64,000 nucleotides of DNA, taken from contig JAGTWJ010000019.1 of NCBI GenBank assembly GCA_020064725.1, forward strand, positions 4,588,001 to 4,652,000, read 5' to 3'. The notes beneath the pieces are model-generated. The model was given only the letters and a program-made list of their open reading frames with translations, did no database searches and was not told the origin of the DNA. Source of the DNA: Drechslerella dactyloides (lineage: Eukaryota; Ascomycota; Orbiliomycetes; Orbiliales; Orbiliaceae). The position numbers and the translations under genes were made by a program. Position 1 is the first letter of the stretch; every line of letters begins with the position of its first letter. Shown in pieces: positions 35,369 to 48,926 of the stretch.

Positions 35369-36074
35369 ATGTCTGACACCGAGCAAGCCTCCACCGACGC
35401 CACCGCAGCTGCAACTGCAAGTTCTACCCCGCAGTCCCAGTCGTTGAACCAGAAGAGCATGGAGATTCTGGCTACGGTTCTTCAGTGCGCGTCTGTCGAC
35501 GTACGTATTCCTACCTGCTGTATCATAGACAGACCACTCTATCCGCTACTGCCCTTCACACCTACATCTCATCTACGTATATACCACCCCGCATCGACTG
35601 GCCAAAGCTGACATGTAAACCGATCGACAGATCTCCAAGCAGGTGGACTTCAACACCGTCGCCGCGAAACTCGGCTACAAGAACGCGGAAACAGCCAAGA
35701 AGCGCTACCAGCAGGTCAGAAAGCAGCTGCTGGACTCCGCTGGCGCCGCCCAACCGGCCGTCAAAAAGGAATCCCAGAAGAACGACAAGCAGGGCGATGG
35801 GGATGAGAGTAAGGATGGCGATAAGGGCGTCGGTCTCCGTGGCGGGGATGCCAGTGGCAATCCGAAGAAACGTGGGAGAAAGCCGAAGAATGCAAGTGCC
35901 GGCGCGGAGGACGGGAAGGAGAAGAAGGGGAAGAGGGTGTCGAAGAAGGTTAAGGTTGAGAAGGAGGACGACGAGGGGCTAAAAGTCAAAAGTGAGGGGC
36001 AAGATGGCGAGGAGGGGAAGCTTGCGGACGGCGGCGAAGAGGATAAGGAGAATGCGGTCAAGTGCGAGGAGTGA
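35369..36074 (+). CDS. Small nuclear protein with Myb/SANT-like N-terminal domain
   Basis: Two exons, 35369-35500 and 35631-36074 (phase 0), give 191 residues. The N-terminal 85 residues fold as a short Myb/SANT-like helical unit: MEILATVLQC, then VDFNTVAAKLGYKNAETAKKRYQQVRKQL after the splice. This pattern is widespread in small ascomycete proteins annotated as Myb-like DNA-binding proteins. The rest is a highly charged tail with KKRGRKPKN, an AT-hook-like core, and KKGKRVSKKVKVEKE, consistent with nuclear DNA or chromatin binding. It ends in an acidic stretch. The target is unknown. The translation start is set by the only in-frame ATG before the conserved helix. Confidence 0.78.
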
Positions 36075-37484
36075 TGCGATATGATATGATCAGTCGGTGC
36101 CGATATCGCAGCGTCGGTCTTTGAGGGTACGTTGAGATGTACGTAAGTACGTAACGTTGGGTGAATAGCTTTTGTTTCGAGTCACGTACGGGCATGCAGA
36201 AAGAGGAAGATGTTGTTTCTGTGTTATTTTCCTGTTGGTGTCTTTGAAAGAAAAGTTGAGTTTTACAATGAAAATCTGAAATCGCAACATGACAAGTCAG
36301 CAGAAAGGAGAATAAAAGTATACCGTAGTGGAGACCAGATTGCCGCTTTGATAACACGCTCGTATACTGTCTGGGGTCGTCTCGTATACTAACAGTTATA
36401 ATACTTGTGGGAAGTTTGTATTATCCGGCACATGGACAGCCGCTTGACATGACGGTTTGATATCAGCAAACCGCCAATTGAGAATGCACACGCGAGCGAG
36501 ATGAGATGCAAACAAAAGTCATGTTTACTCGTGCAACGAGCAAAGTGTGCGCTCAAACTCTCTCAAAGAGACACGGCAGGAGCGTGGTGAATGGCATTCT
36601 GAACCTTGAATCCAGCGATCGAGCGGGTTATCTAGGTCTAAATTTGAACGAACGTGGCACATAAAGTTGGGTTCAGATTGGACGACTGTTGCCGCACAGT
36701 TCGTGTTGCAACTGTCGCAGAAACGTCCACGAACTGTCCAGATGGACGTGACATCTGTTACCAGGGCAAGCTACCAGGGACGTGGATGTCTACCTGTGCA
36801 AAGGAAATTTGAGCGATAACAGGTAGCGGTACGCAATACGTCCGCTACGCCGGTGGACGGAACGGATGATTGGGTGTCCGGACGAGAGAGTCTGCATTGG
36901 CCGGGACACGGTTCAGCAACGTCTTTGACAAGATCATGCCATGCCCATCAGATATTGCCGCTTGCAGGCGACGCGACGACAAGGCGGCGCACGGCGGCGC
37001 TAGCGAGAGAGAGGATGGCAAGAGGTTGGCCAAAGGCTAGGGCGAAGACTGCAGGTGTCGGAGGGAGTCGAGATTGCACAATTGCAGCTCCGAGTCAGTG
37101 ACGGTGACATTTCTGGCCAGGAACGGGCGTCTGATTGGTCGAGGATGCAGGAGGTGGCTCCCATTCTTGGCTCCTGCCGGGTCTCGCTTCAGCACCTGGT
37201 TAGCAGGTGGCCCACACTCTGGGAGAGGCTAATTTCCGGGCGGCCGTCACGAGATTGCAGGTGCGATTGGACGCCAGGTGCGGAATTCTGGGTCCCAGTC
37301 GAAGGCTCCGTCGGAGCATGTGTGCGCAGTTATAGGAGCGGGATTGTATTGTACATACGGTACACCGTATTCCGTATGTGATGGAGGGTAATGCATCCGG
37401 CAAGCGATCTGGCGGGCGTCAGCTCGACTTGCAGGTATAGGAAGTTGCAGATTTGCAATATTTGGGTCCGGTCAGGATATCGAT

Positions 37485-37516
37485 GCATCACCATCATCAT
37501 CACCATCATCATCACC
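37485..37516. repeat. CAT/CAC trinucleotide repeat
   Basis: Run of CATCACCATCATCATCACC-type triplets. It is non-coding as far as can be seen: reading it as His gives no longer supported frame. Confidence 0.75.
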
Positions 37517-38494
37517 AAGCAGTCCGACGGCGATGCACGCTTGATTGATGACGGCACCGCGGTGGCTGCGGCCGGCCGGACTTACGTCAGGCATGTGAGT
37601 GATGATTAGCAATTTGGCGGGAATCTGAGATTGATTGCTGGGAGATGATGAGGGGACCGATCCGCCGTGTCAAGCCCGTCAGTTTCGAGATTGCGGTGGG
37701 CCTCTCGCCAGATCGGACGCCTTGCCAGCTGCCCTGCCCGTCGCGACTGACAGACGATTGATTAAAGTCGTTTCCGGCCGGATGGAAGGCTAGCTGGCAT
37801 GCCGGGCAGTTGGACAAGCGCTGTCGGCTCGCGCCATTCGCATTTGCACTTGCATTCAGGAGTGTTAGTGCTGTAGGAACTGTGCATACGAGAAGTATAC
37901 GATGGACGAACGAATGAATGAATAAGCGGCCTGCCCGTTGTGTCTGCTGTGTGTGTTTGCGTGTGCCCGTCGCGGGTGTCTGGCAGTTCAGTTCTGGTTC
38001 CTTTGCAATTGAACTGCTCTCCGTCTTCGCCTCCATCGACAGTGACACCTCCTCAACCTCAACCTCATCTGCTCCTCCTTCTTCCCGCTGTACAGTACTC
38101 ACTCTCGATTCCTACGCTCGCAGCCGGGCGTCTAATTATAATATCTAATACACTATCGCCCATCGATTGTCCCTTTCTGCCCTCGACCGACGCACGCCGC
38201 AATCTCCGACACCATTCCGAGCACCTGACGTTTGAGCCTGCCCTTCTCCTCCTCGTCCGTCCTCCTCCGCCTCCTCGCTCCAGGCTGCTGCCCCTGGCCC
38301 GAGTCGAAAGAAAACCGCCAGTCCCCGTTGCGTCGACGCCATCCGTGCCGACAAACACTGCAGCCGATCGAGGCTCGCTGCCCAGTCCACGTTGCATTCT
38401 CATACCCTGGCCGGCCTGGATGGCGAGCAACTGAAAGCCGGCGGCGCAGACGACCTAGGCCTCTGAACCCTGACCGGCCACCCGTGCGTGCGCT

Positions 38495-38504
38495 TATATA
38501 TAAA
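38495..38504 (+). promoter_or_regulatory. TATA box, candidate core promoter of the Spa2 gene
   Basis: TATATATAAA lies 445 bp upstream of the Spa2 ATG at 38949 and is followed by a pyrimidine-biased stretch. It would imply a leader of roughly 400 nt. Assignment is by position only. Confidence 0.4.
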
Positions 38505-38948
38505 ACGAAACTTTTCTGCTTCGACGTGCTGCATTCCATTCATTCCAGGACGCTCCGGGTCGGCCGTATTGCTTGGTCCAACAGTCAGTCGGCCTCGATC
38601 CAACCAACCGAAACCCCTTTGCTCGAAACAGGGCTCGGCTGAGCTGACCCCCTAGGAAAGGAGAGAGCACCAAAAGGTCTTGAAGCTGCGAGGGGACCAA
38701 TTAGAGCTCCAGGCCGAAGGACCCCAGCATCCATCGCGGCCAGCAAAAATTCAAATTTGGCCTGAGCTAGCGAACCAAAACAGCAGCAAGGAGCAGCTGT
38801 CTCGCCTGCTTGGAGTGCTTTGGAGTGCTTTGTACCGCCCCGGCGGCCTTCTGCTGCGCAGGTACCTGGCGTGGCCTCCCACCGTACCTCTCACTCTGGG
38901 CGTTTTCAAGGAATTTAGTGACGGGCATTCCAAAACACCTTGATCGCA

Positions 38949-41900
38949 ATGATGAACAACATCTCTGCCTCCCGACCTCCTCTTCCCGACTACCGCCCTC
39001 CGCTGTCGCCCATGTCCATCGCCGGAAGTGACTGGTCGGGCATCAGCACCTACAAATCGCCCACCGACTCCGGCAGTACCATGTCCCGTACTGCATCCTC
39101 CAGCGGTCCAAGCATGGGTCGCTCCTCGAACACATCGCCTCCCTCCTCTGTAGCTAGATCCTCGGACGGAATGAGACTCTACGAAGACTCGCCCAACGCG
39201 CGCCCTCGCATGCGCCACCCACCGCGCAGAGACCAAAAGCTCGACGACGAAGTCCAGGTTTCCCGCCAACACGCCGCCCTCAAAGCCCTCCTCGAACCCT
39301 ACCTGCGAGTCGACAAGAACAACGTCAAGGCGAACAAGGCGAGAGATAAGCTTCTCCGCCTGACCCAGATCCAGTTCCAGGAACTCAGCACCGATGTCTA
39401 CGACGAACTCCAGCGGCGGCAAGGCGCCGGTGATAGACTCAGCAGCGCCTCCAACGTCACAAAAACCGGACCTCCCACCGATGTGCCCGAAGGAACGACG
39501 CCGTATTTAATGCCCAAGACCGAATTCCACCCTAAGAGGAATCAGGCGCGACAGAAGCTCAGCACGCTGCCCACCGTCCGCTTTCGCGATCTTGCCACCG
39601 ACGTCTTCTACGAGCTGGAGAGGAGGTATCCGCAGTTTACTGGAGGCATCGTAGATCGGGTTGCTGCTAGCCCCCCCAGCAGCATCAGCGAAAATGTACC
39701 GAACGGCCAAGATCGACGTCCGAAACCCGCTCCCTTGAACCCGAACGCACCTCCCAGACCCGGCGGTCCTGGTGGCCCTGGTGGCCCTGGTGGCTACGGA
39801 CCCGGGATGGGTGCACCCCCCAAAACACCTACTGGCCTCGGCCCCAATGGATCGAATTCGCTCGGTCGGCCTCTGCCGAAAATTTTACCACAGAACCCCC
39901 CCACGAATGGCCAGGAAAAATCTGCCTCGGGAGACGACTACGATGATGTTGGCGATGAAGATGAGGACGATGCTTTCGGATTGGATGATCGGTTCCGTCA
40001 ATCTACCGGGACGAACAGAAGAGCGCCTAACGGTCGAGAGAGCTTGGCTAGCAACACTAGCTCCCGCATGGGCCATTCTAACGAGGTAAACTTTGTATAC
40101 TACGGGTCCAGGTTGAGTGGAAGCTTACCCTACGTGTTTTAGACCGACAAGAAATTGATTGCCGACTATCAATCTCAGATATCGTCGCTCCAAAGGAAAA
40201 TCGAACAACTCGAGTTTTCATCGAAGGACAAAGATCGCGAGATCGATAGACTGAAAGACTCCGAGCAGAACTGGAGAGAGGACGAGGCAGAGCTGAGATC
40301 TGTCCGAGCGCAGCTGCAGGCTCTGCAAGGTCGCAATGACCGCAACGATCACGTGCGTGTTATTCAAGCTGTAAATGCGAAGACAAGTTTATGCTGACCT
40401 TATCATAGGCGCTGGAGAGCAAAGCTCAAGAACTATCCGAGTTGAAGCAGTCACTGGAGAGCAAGCTTGCTAATGCGCAAAACCTGAACAGCTCGCTGCA
40501 GAACGAACTTGCGAGATTGAGAACCGAGAATCAAGATCTGGAGGATTGGCGGGATTCGCATGAATGCGGTGGGAATGCGCAGGCTGGAGGAGTGGAGGAC
40601 GCAGATCTGCAACGGAAATACAGCGAGCTGTTACAAGTGCACGAGAACCTGAAAATAGAGCTTCGGCGACAGCGGGAAACGACGGAGGAGGTCCGCAAGC
40701 AAGCGATGGTGTACCTGCAGGAGATGAGATCACTGTCCGCTAGTGGTGACGTGGTCCAGTCGCACGATGAAATGACTACCGAAATCGCCGGCTTGCGGGA
40801 CGAAGTCAAGGATTGGAAAGCCAGATACACGAAGACCAAAACCCAGCTGCGGAATCTACGTGCGGCCTCCATCGGCCTCCAATATGCGATGGAAAGCAAT
40901 ATCAGCAAGGTTACCGCCCATTCGGATCCCAATGGCCTAGTTAAGGACATCTACATCACCAAATGTCAACTTGCCGTGGATGAGATCCTTCGGACAGCTC
41001 GTATCGATCCGAAGGGCACGTTGGTGCATATGAAGGCCGTCGCAATGGCCGTTAGGTCTATCACGAAGGGTGTCGAAGCATCCCATCCTCCGGATGATGT
41101 TCTGAAGATGTCTATGCGGGTAGAAGCAACCGGCCAGAATCTCATGACTGCGATTCGTAACCACGCCTCCGCTGACGGGCTCTCCCCGGTTTCCTTGGTC
41201 GACGCCGCCACATCCCATTTCACGGCCTCTGTCGTTGACCTGGCCAAGAAGGTCAAGGTCCGGCCTACTCCCAGCGAAGAGCTGGAAGATGATGAGGCTA
41301 TGGATGGCGAAATGGGGGACGGCGAACCGTCCGATCTCCTGAGCGTGCCTCTGAAGTCGAGCAAATCGACGCCGATTATGAATGGCAGCAGCCCGGCTCG
41401 CACTAGTATCGACTCGGTGTACAGCACATCGTCGTTTTCGTCGAGATACTCGAACCAGCGGGGCTCGACCAGGAATCAGAGCGGGACGTGGAGCTCGAAG
41501 CGGGACGGCAAATTTTCCGCCATGAACCCGCTAGGCATCAACGCGCTTCCGACCTTTGAAGTTCACGAGGAGCAGAGTGAGGTGGAGGAACTTAAGGTAG
41601 GACCACCTCTTTCGACTTTTAATTTTTGTGCATCGCCGTTACTAACAGATTTGCAGAATTTCCTCATCAGCCAAAGCAATGGAGTCATAGAAAGTATCCA
41701 TCGCCTCCTGCAAGAGCTTCGATCGGACGACAGCCAGCTGCGGCAGCTGCGCGGCCTGATGGACGACGTTATCCTCTTTGTTGGTAAGGTCATACAAATG
41801 ACGGAGAACGCCATGGACCAGGCCCGCTCGAACAAGCTCAATGACCGCATCGGGCACATCGTCAATTCGCTTAACGACTCGATGCAGAGTATGCTCGGCA

Positions 41901-42109
41901 TGAAGGTGGAAGATATCGAGAACGAGGGAGCTGCGTCGAAGGACTTCAACTCGCGGCTCGCAGGGCACTGTTTCGCCATGGCGAAAGAGACAAAGGTCAG
42001 TTGCCGTAATCACAGAATCCACTATATTACTAGAGTAGAAACTAACGAGTTATACTTTTTCTAGGAGCTGGTTCGCGTCGTCGAGGAGATTGACAACGAA
42101 ACCCGGTAA
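38949..42109 (+). CDS. Polarisome scaffold Spa2
   Basis: Scaffold at hyphal tips and septa that binds formin, MAPK pathway and actin regulators. Five exons, 38949-40085, 40143-40352, 40409-41596, 41657-41995 and 42065-42109, all joined in phase 0, give about 972 residues. After a Ser/Pro-rich start there are two Spa2 homology domain (GIT/SHD) repeats: HAALKALLEPYL ... FQELSTDVYDELQRR (about 100-155) and RNQARQKLSTLPTVRFRDLATDVFYELERR (split here: it starts RNQARQ and ends YELERR). A Gly/Pro-rich linker and an acidic DDYDDVGDEDEDD patch follow, then a long coiled coil (about 380-620). The C-terminal domain has NFLISQSNGVIESIHRLLQE and the final VRVVEEI segments. The paired ATGs at 38949 and 38952 are the only sensible starts. 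Confidence 0.92.
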
Positions 42110-45100
42110 TCTTGTTTTCTGCTGCCGTAGCATTCGTTCATTCTGCTTCTGGACCGGTGCGCAGCGAATCGATTTAATGGTAATGAGTATCTTACAGCGT
42201 GGTTTTTTCTCTTTTCATCCTTTCAGCAACTGCCGATGATGAAGCGTGGCATGCACGTACATACCCTGCTTGCAATATGGCGCATCATGATTCCTCTAGC
42301 GGTTTTTTTAATCATTTCTTTATCTTTCCTACAGTGCGCATGATGAACTAAAATCATACCCCTTCGTCCTTGAATTTTTTCATTCGTCAATGTTCACTTC
42401 GGCCTCATACTTTCTCCTTTGCCTCCTTGAGGCCTTAGGTTTTTCAATTGCTTTGACTTTTGCCCTCATAAAGTAGAAGAACTGGTATATGGTATACTAC
42501 TAGTTTCTTCGTTCTCCGGTTTTATCCATTTACTAGCACGTATACACATGTATGACGGATGATGACTGTATCTTTCCATCTCGATGCACTTTTAAATTTC
42601 TTCGACTTCCGCATGTAACTCTTGATCGACCTTAACCTTAGCTGGCCCTTCTCGGCGGCTCCTTCCTCTTCTTCCTTCGGTGGTCGTTACCACTGTTCTT
42701 TTTTTTGTATCATATTCATTTTTTTGAGGCCGGTGCGTGTACGTACGTATGTTTGGTGTGTGCTGTTACTGGCGGATACATACGTACATATCTATTAGCA
42801 TGCATAGACTTCTTGTTGTCGGGTTTCGGTCAATTGGCAATTAATGCTTAATGCATGCGGTCTTGAAGTTTGAGTCGGTGTAGAAAATTGGATGATTTCT
42901 CCTTTGAGAATGGTGCATCCGGGATTTAGTTAAAATTTGAACTCCGGGTTCAATTCAATCTATAGATTCACTCGTTGGTTGATTATTTCTGGGGAATTTT
43001 TGTTTATAGTGCAGTCAATTAATCAGTACCAGACCTTATGAGCTCAGGCTGCGTTAGAGTGGGATATCAATGTTTCACGAGTGTTTACGTTTGTGCCCTA
43101 GTGATATATTGGTTCGTGCGTGCACACCGGCTACTATCACGTTCCGATCGATCTGGAAAATACATGGAAGCTGATGGTTACCTCCACTGTGCGTGCGCAG
43201 ACTGTCCGCACATCAAAGTATCTGATCGATATACAAATTCATAAAATATCTCAATCTGATGAATCCATGTTGTTTGTGATGGACCCGCATGGCTGATAGA
43301 TCTCGGATTTTACAGGGACAGCATTAAGCTATCGGCCGGTCCCGATAGCCGTGGCGCAGACGGCCAATTGAGGCTGTTGTTAAAATTACAGTTTATATCC
43401 GTATCGATATTCACTTCGAATCCCGGTGTTCAATTCGAATTTTTCAATGTTCGTGCGTAGTAATCTCGGGGTTTGCACAAAATTACAGATCGAATGAAAC
43501 GTTAACGAGCTCGTGATCTGAAACGCGTGGGAGATGAGATTCGTTTCGCAGAATCTTGGAAGCGGGATCGATCGCGAAGATTAATATTGCCTAGATCTTG
43601 GCTGATCTCATTGATATAATCTGCCAGTATTAGTCCGAGCGAGCGAGCGGGGCCGATCGAGATTCTCGGATGGGGCGGCGCTGAAGGCAGGAGGAACGAG
43701 AAGTGCGCTCGGGCATGTCCATTCGGTCTATATTATCGGCGTGCTAAGCATTCGCTTCGTTCACGAATTCAATAGTGAGCTTTCAGGGTTCTTGCGCCTG
43801 TATAATTTTGAATCTTGGGCGGTATAATTTCACGAGGATATATCGACGGGAGGTGTAATCATAGTTGTTGCATGGGCATGTAGCGAATCTGGATGGTGTC
43901 GTATAAACCTGAGATTGGATCGTACGGGTGGGATCCAGGATCAAATTCGTCGCTAGCGAGCTAACTGTGAACCGCAACAGACGAAACCGAAGTTGGTACC
44001 TACATACGTACGCGGAACCAGGTTATGGGCTTCAACTGCGTATATCGGAAGCTGGCGAGGGCCAATGAAATGTGGACTCATGCAGGGCGAAAAAATACAC
44101 CCAGGACTTAACTTTGAAGAAAGCTTAAAAACTTGCATCGAATTACCTCTTGTCGAGACTCGCATATATGTCCCGGCGATGTCGCGTCGGCGATTACTGG
44201 GATGTGCCCACGGAGATTGGGGTAGGTGAGCGGCGTGGGCACGGGCGTCGTTTGCTGGCGGGCGGTTCCGATGCAATGCTTGTTCAAGTCGCCACGGTGC
44301 GAACGAGGCGAGCTGACCTGTACGTTGAATTTATCCGAGCGAAGAAGAATACGTACCTTGTGTGGCTAGCTCGGGCTTGGACGGACAGCTGCAAGTCAGC
44401 TTCAGGCTGCCATTTTCAATATAGTGCTTGCGTCCGATTCAATGGTTCATGTTTAGTTTCGCGGGACGTTGAGTAAACGTTAATCGGTTTCTCTTGTCAA
44501 TCTGGTGGACGATTCTAAGGTCCTGAGACTCGAATTACTCGCTCTACCAGAAAGCCCTTGTATCAATATGGAATATGATTCCTGAGACTGCTCAGACATG
44601 ATTGAACTGTATTGTAGGCGCAATTGGCGCATAGGCACGTAGGAGGGCAGAGATTCAGGTCGCGTGCTCATAGACGCCACCTGTTCGAGCGGACGTCGCA
44701 TTCGCCGATGCAAGTCTGCGTGCTGTGGATCCGCCTGTTTCTGGCTGGAGAAAAATTTACTACTGTCAGTCGGGCAACTAGAGCAGGGGATTGGACAGTG
44801 GATCAAATGCTTCTGTAGTTTATGGGACGATAAATCTGCAGGTCAGGTGAGAATTCTCTAGATCTTCTCTCGACGAACCATCGACGTTTCTTTTCTCAGT
44901 AGTGATCGGTGCAGCTGTGCATGATTTGAAGGCTGCAAAGGTCGGCCAGTCCTATGGGGAAAATAGTCCTGAGTGCGCCTGTAAGGTGACCTCATGCCCG
45001 TGTATAAGTAGCAGAAATCGAAGCTTAGCTAGTTCTTGTATCAGCTTGGCTTTCTTGATGCAGCTAGCTATTATGCACAGCGCAGGACGCCGCACTGGCA

Positions 45101-47301
45101 TGTCCGAACGACATGACAAGTGACATACATGCATGCGAACGTAGAAACTCCGCGGTCTTCTCGTCCTTGTGCGAGCTTTTGCCACCCCCCATCAGCTCGA
45201 GGCAGGCAGCTGCGCAGCTGCAATGTGAGATATTTCCGTAGTCGTCAAGCAGAGCCGATGCAATGATTGAATTGTGCGTCGCAGTTCACTAGTGTGGGGG
45301 TTACCGCATTTGTGCCTTCGTCCGGCCACCCGCACGAAGGTTTTCTTCAATTCAACCGCCCAGTCGATCGCGTGCGTGTGGGCTCGTTCGCAAGAGCTAT
45401 TCTGAGCGTCTCGAGTCTCACAGAGGCCGGGTAGACCGTTTTTCCCATGTGCGCATACTTTATGGCAGCTTGGTCAGAGGGTCGGTTTTGAAACGGTGTC
45501 AAAGGGTATTTCGTGCAGACGGGAGAAGGCATATGCAAGAGAAAGGATGAAGTCAATTGATCAAGACGGTGATTACGGGAATTGACGTTTGTTCCATTTT
45601 TAAGCTTGTGCGACGATGGCCTTTGCGTTGTCACAAGTTCCGACCTGAGAAAGTCAACTTCCTCTACACCCATTGTTGTTACATTCATCGTCATCGCTGT
45701 CACGTTCATCGCACATACATCAGACCGGTTTCATGAATGGAGAGTGTCACGAGAGGAGGCTGAAGAAGGTTTGGAAGTGGTACCACCGGCCTCCGTTGAG
45801 TCCAGGCTGCAGCCAACACCCAGAGCAAGCAATCATTCCTAGACCAGCTTTCAGCCATCCATTGGCCATTTGCACGACTAATCTTGGAGGCTGGCCTAAA
45901 GTGATCATAGCTGGTCCGTCGCATTTGCCCTTCCGTTCCCTCCAAAACATCCTGGACGGCCTTATCAGACCTGACGAAAGTATATTATGAATCCCAGCGT
46001 ACCTTATCTATGGGGTCCGCCGAGGGCTTGCAGATGATGTAGCAGACGCCTGCGGTCGCTCAATAGGATATTTTCTACTGGCAGGCTCGCTTCCCCTCAT
46101 GCGGCCTCGGATACGGGCGATTCCCCCCCATCCTGCAAGCAGGCTAGTGGAGTTAATATGCATCTCGAGCAAGCTACCTAGCATGCCGATGCAATGATGT
46201 GGGTGTAAAGATGAAACTGACTTCGGTACAACCGCGCCCACCACAATACACGCTCCTGCGCAGTACATGCTTGCATAGGAGGAGGCCGTCCTCCAGTTCC
46301 ATGTTTGCCAGTCTCTTGTCAAAATTCGCCTCCGAAGAAAAGAAAGCAACCAGAAGAATCGAGAAAAAGAAACGCTGACAGAATGCTTATCAGTCGACAA
46401 GCATCGTTAGCCTGCATAGCTGTCCTGCAGTTCGAAACGTCCATTGGACGGGCGCCCATCGCCACGGTTTCCTGGATCTCCCCCTTGCTATTCGCTGCTC
46501 ACTCGGGTCTAGAAGTTGCTTAGGAAGTCCTGTCTAAACCCTCTCTACCAACATGGGGTTTATTTTCTAGATGGAAATGGAAATGGAAAAAGAAACGAAG
46601 AAACCCGAGGCATGCTCGGCGGGGGCGGTCTGCGGCATGCAGATTCGCATCCTGCCCAGTTCCGATATCGTGAAGGATGGAGCCGACGAAGGCTCCCACA
46701 CATGGGGGACTTTTACAAATGCATTAGTCTGTACGGTATCGCAAAAGCTTGAACCGCGGTGCCATACCCACCATGCACTTTATCAAGACCTGCAGCGACA
46801 TCAATACGTCGATCTGAGGGTTAAATAACGGACTGTCCCCTCTGTTTCTCGTGAGCTTCCGTTCTGAGATCCAGGCGACGCACCTCGAACAAACCAAGGC
46901 ATTCCCCTTTCCTGGCCCGACTGTTCCTGCTCGACTGTACCTTGGAAGGAAACCGCGCAGGGCTCCTTCTGCTTCCACCTCTACTAAGAGCCTGGAGCTT
47001 GCTCTTGTCTCATATTGTCCTATTTGGGAGAACCTGCTAGCTACTTGCCCGTCAAGTCGTCATTGCTCTATTTCTCAGCGGGTAAAACGGAAAACGAAAG
47101 AAAGCCATCCCTGGGATAAACATCCGAGGGTTGTTTTTTTCCCGTCTTAATATCCAAAGACTATAAGATTCTGGCTTGGGTCAGTCGATCTAGTTTTTTT
47201 TTTCTCAAGAGAAGCGTAATTGCGGTTTATCGACCTGGTCGACTTTGCAAGCTTTGCTTCTCGAGATATTTAAGTTCGGGCCGCAACGCAAATTCGACAA
47301 C
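42110..47301. other. Gene-free 5.2 kb between the Spa2 and permease genes
   Basis: Largest gap in the window. The first kilobase is T-rich, as expected for the Spa2 3' flank. The middle has mixed composition with several GATCGA-type palindromes and no frame over about 120 codons with any conserved motif. The last kilobase includes a T-run at about 47194-47204 in the leader of the permease gene. I see no gene, RNA or transposon that I can support. A diverged mobile-element remnant cannot be excluded without a search. Confidence 0.45.
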
Positions 47302-48926
47302 ATGTCGTTCGAAAACGACATTGAAAAATTCGACGGGGAGAAGAAGGGCCCTATTATGGGCATCGAGGATGATGACCATGTCGTCCGCGCGGAAACCTTT
47401 GAGGTCGGAGACTCGCTGTACGCGCGTCTACAGCGATTTGCTGGTAAATATAACATTGAGCAGCGCGGTATCGAGCGAGTGAGTACAGTCCATCCCTCAC
47501 ATATGCCCACATTTGCAATGTGCAACTTATCTAACCACCAATGGGATGTTACCTATAGGTCCCCGAGTCCGAGAAGACGGATGCAAAGCTGCACAAATCC
47601 GGCACGATGTGGCTCGCCGCCAATCTGGTCGTGAGTTCCTTCGCGATTGGCGTGCTAGGTCCCCACGTCTTCTATCTCGGCTGGTACGACAGCGTCCTTG
47701 CCATTATCTTCTTCAACCTGCTATCCATCCTGCCTGTGTGCTTCTTCTCGACCTTCGGTCCGGAATTTGGGCTGCGGCAGATGATCCTTTCGCGATTCTA
47801 CTTTGGTGCATGGGGCGTGCGGCTGATAGCGTTCCTCAACTGCCTCGCATGCATCGGCTGGTCGTCCGTCAACGTTATCGTCGGCGCGCAGCTGATCCAC
47901 ACGGTGAATCACAACGTTCCCGAGTGGGTGGGCATCCTCATCATCGCCCTCTGCACTTTGATAATCACTTGCTTCGGGTATAAATTCGTGCACTACTACG
48001 AGTTCTACAGCTGGATCCCGGTGTTCATCGTCTTCATCATCACCGTCATCCAGTTCGCGCGGTCCGGAACCTTCACCGCCCATCCTGCGGGCCACGGCAA
48101 GTCAGAGGCCGGCTCCATCCTCTCGTTCGGCGGCGCCATCTTTGGCTTCGGCACCGGCTGGACTAGTTACGCGGCAGACTACACCGTCTACCAGCCAAAG
48201 TCGGCCAACAAGTATCTAGTCTTCCTGTACACCTGGCTGGGCCTCATCGTTCCGCTGCTGTTCACCGAAATCCTCGGTGCTGCAATCTACATGGGTACCT
48301 ACACTTCGGACGTCTACAAGAACGGGTACGAGACCGGCAAAATCGGTGGTCTCTTCGGCGCCGTGCTGGTCGAGAACTCGCTCGGCAATTTTGGCAACTT
48401 CTGCCTCATCATCCTCGCGCTGTCCATCATTGGCAACAACTGCCCGAACATCTACAGCATCGGTCTCTCCGTGCAGGTCCTCAGCTCGCGGCTCCAGCGC
48501 GTCCCACGCTTCATCTGGACGCTCATCGCAACGGGTTGTTACATTGCTATCGCAATCCCGGGCGCCAGCCACTTCGAATCCGTGCTCGAGAACTTCATGC
48601 TGCTAATCGCCTACTGGCTGGGCATCTACGAGGGTATCTCTCTGACCGAGCACTTTGTCTTCCGCAGGGGGTTCAAGGGTTACGAGGCGTCACACTATGA
48701 CCAGCCGGATAAGCTGCCGGTCGGCATCGCGGCCTTCGTTGCCTTCTGCGCTGGCATAGCGGGCGCGGTTGTGGGCATGAGTCAGGTGTATTGGATCGGG
48801 CCGGTTGCGAAGCTTTGTGGCGCTCCGCCGTTCGGTGGAGATGTCGGATTTGAGCTAGCGTTCGGGTTTGCAGCGGTGACGTATCTTGCGCTGCGGCCGC
48901 TAGAGAAGGCGAGGTTTGGACGGTAA
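47302..48926 (+). CDS. Purine-cytosine permease (NCS1 family, Fcy2/FcyB-like)
   Basis: Plasma-membrane proton symporter of the nucleobase-cation-symporter-1 family, taking up cytosine, adenine, guanine or hypoxanthine. Two exons, 47302-47478 and 47559-48926, give 514 residues. A charged cytosolic N-terminus with FEVGDSLYARLQRFAGKYNIEQRGIE (starts FEVGD, ends RGIE) and VPESEKTD is typical of Fcy members. About 12 membrane segments follow. Recognisable parts are the WLAANLVVSSFAIGVLG first helix, the FGPEFGLRQMILSRFYFG loop, SWIPVFIVFIITVIQFA, the FGTGWTSYAADYTVYQP motif, and NNCPNIYSIGLSVQVLS. The start at 47302 gives the usual MSFENDIEK-type head; an in-frame ATG at 47245 is less likely. Confidence 0.93.

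Larger units (their letters stand above)
36075..38948. other. Gene-free 2.9 kb upstream of the Spa2 gene
   Basis: 3' flank of the Myb-like gene and long promoter/leader of the Spa2 gene. Contains a CATCAC/CATCAT microsatellite at 37485-37516 and a TATA element at 38495-38504. Frames here lack conserved motifs. Confidence 0.5.

Noticed and set aside
42110..47301. Possible transposon remnant in the largest gap
   Set aside because: No terminal repeats, target duplications, or transposase or reverse-transcriptase motifs could be seen by eye, so it is not listed as a mobile element.
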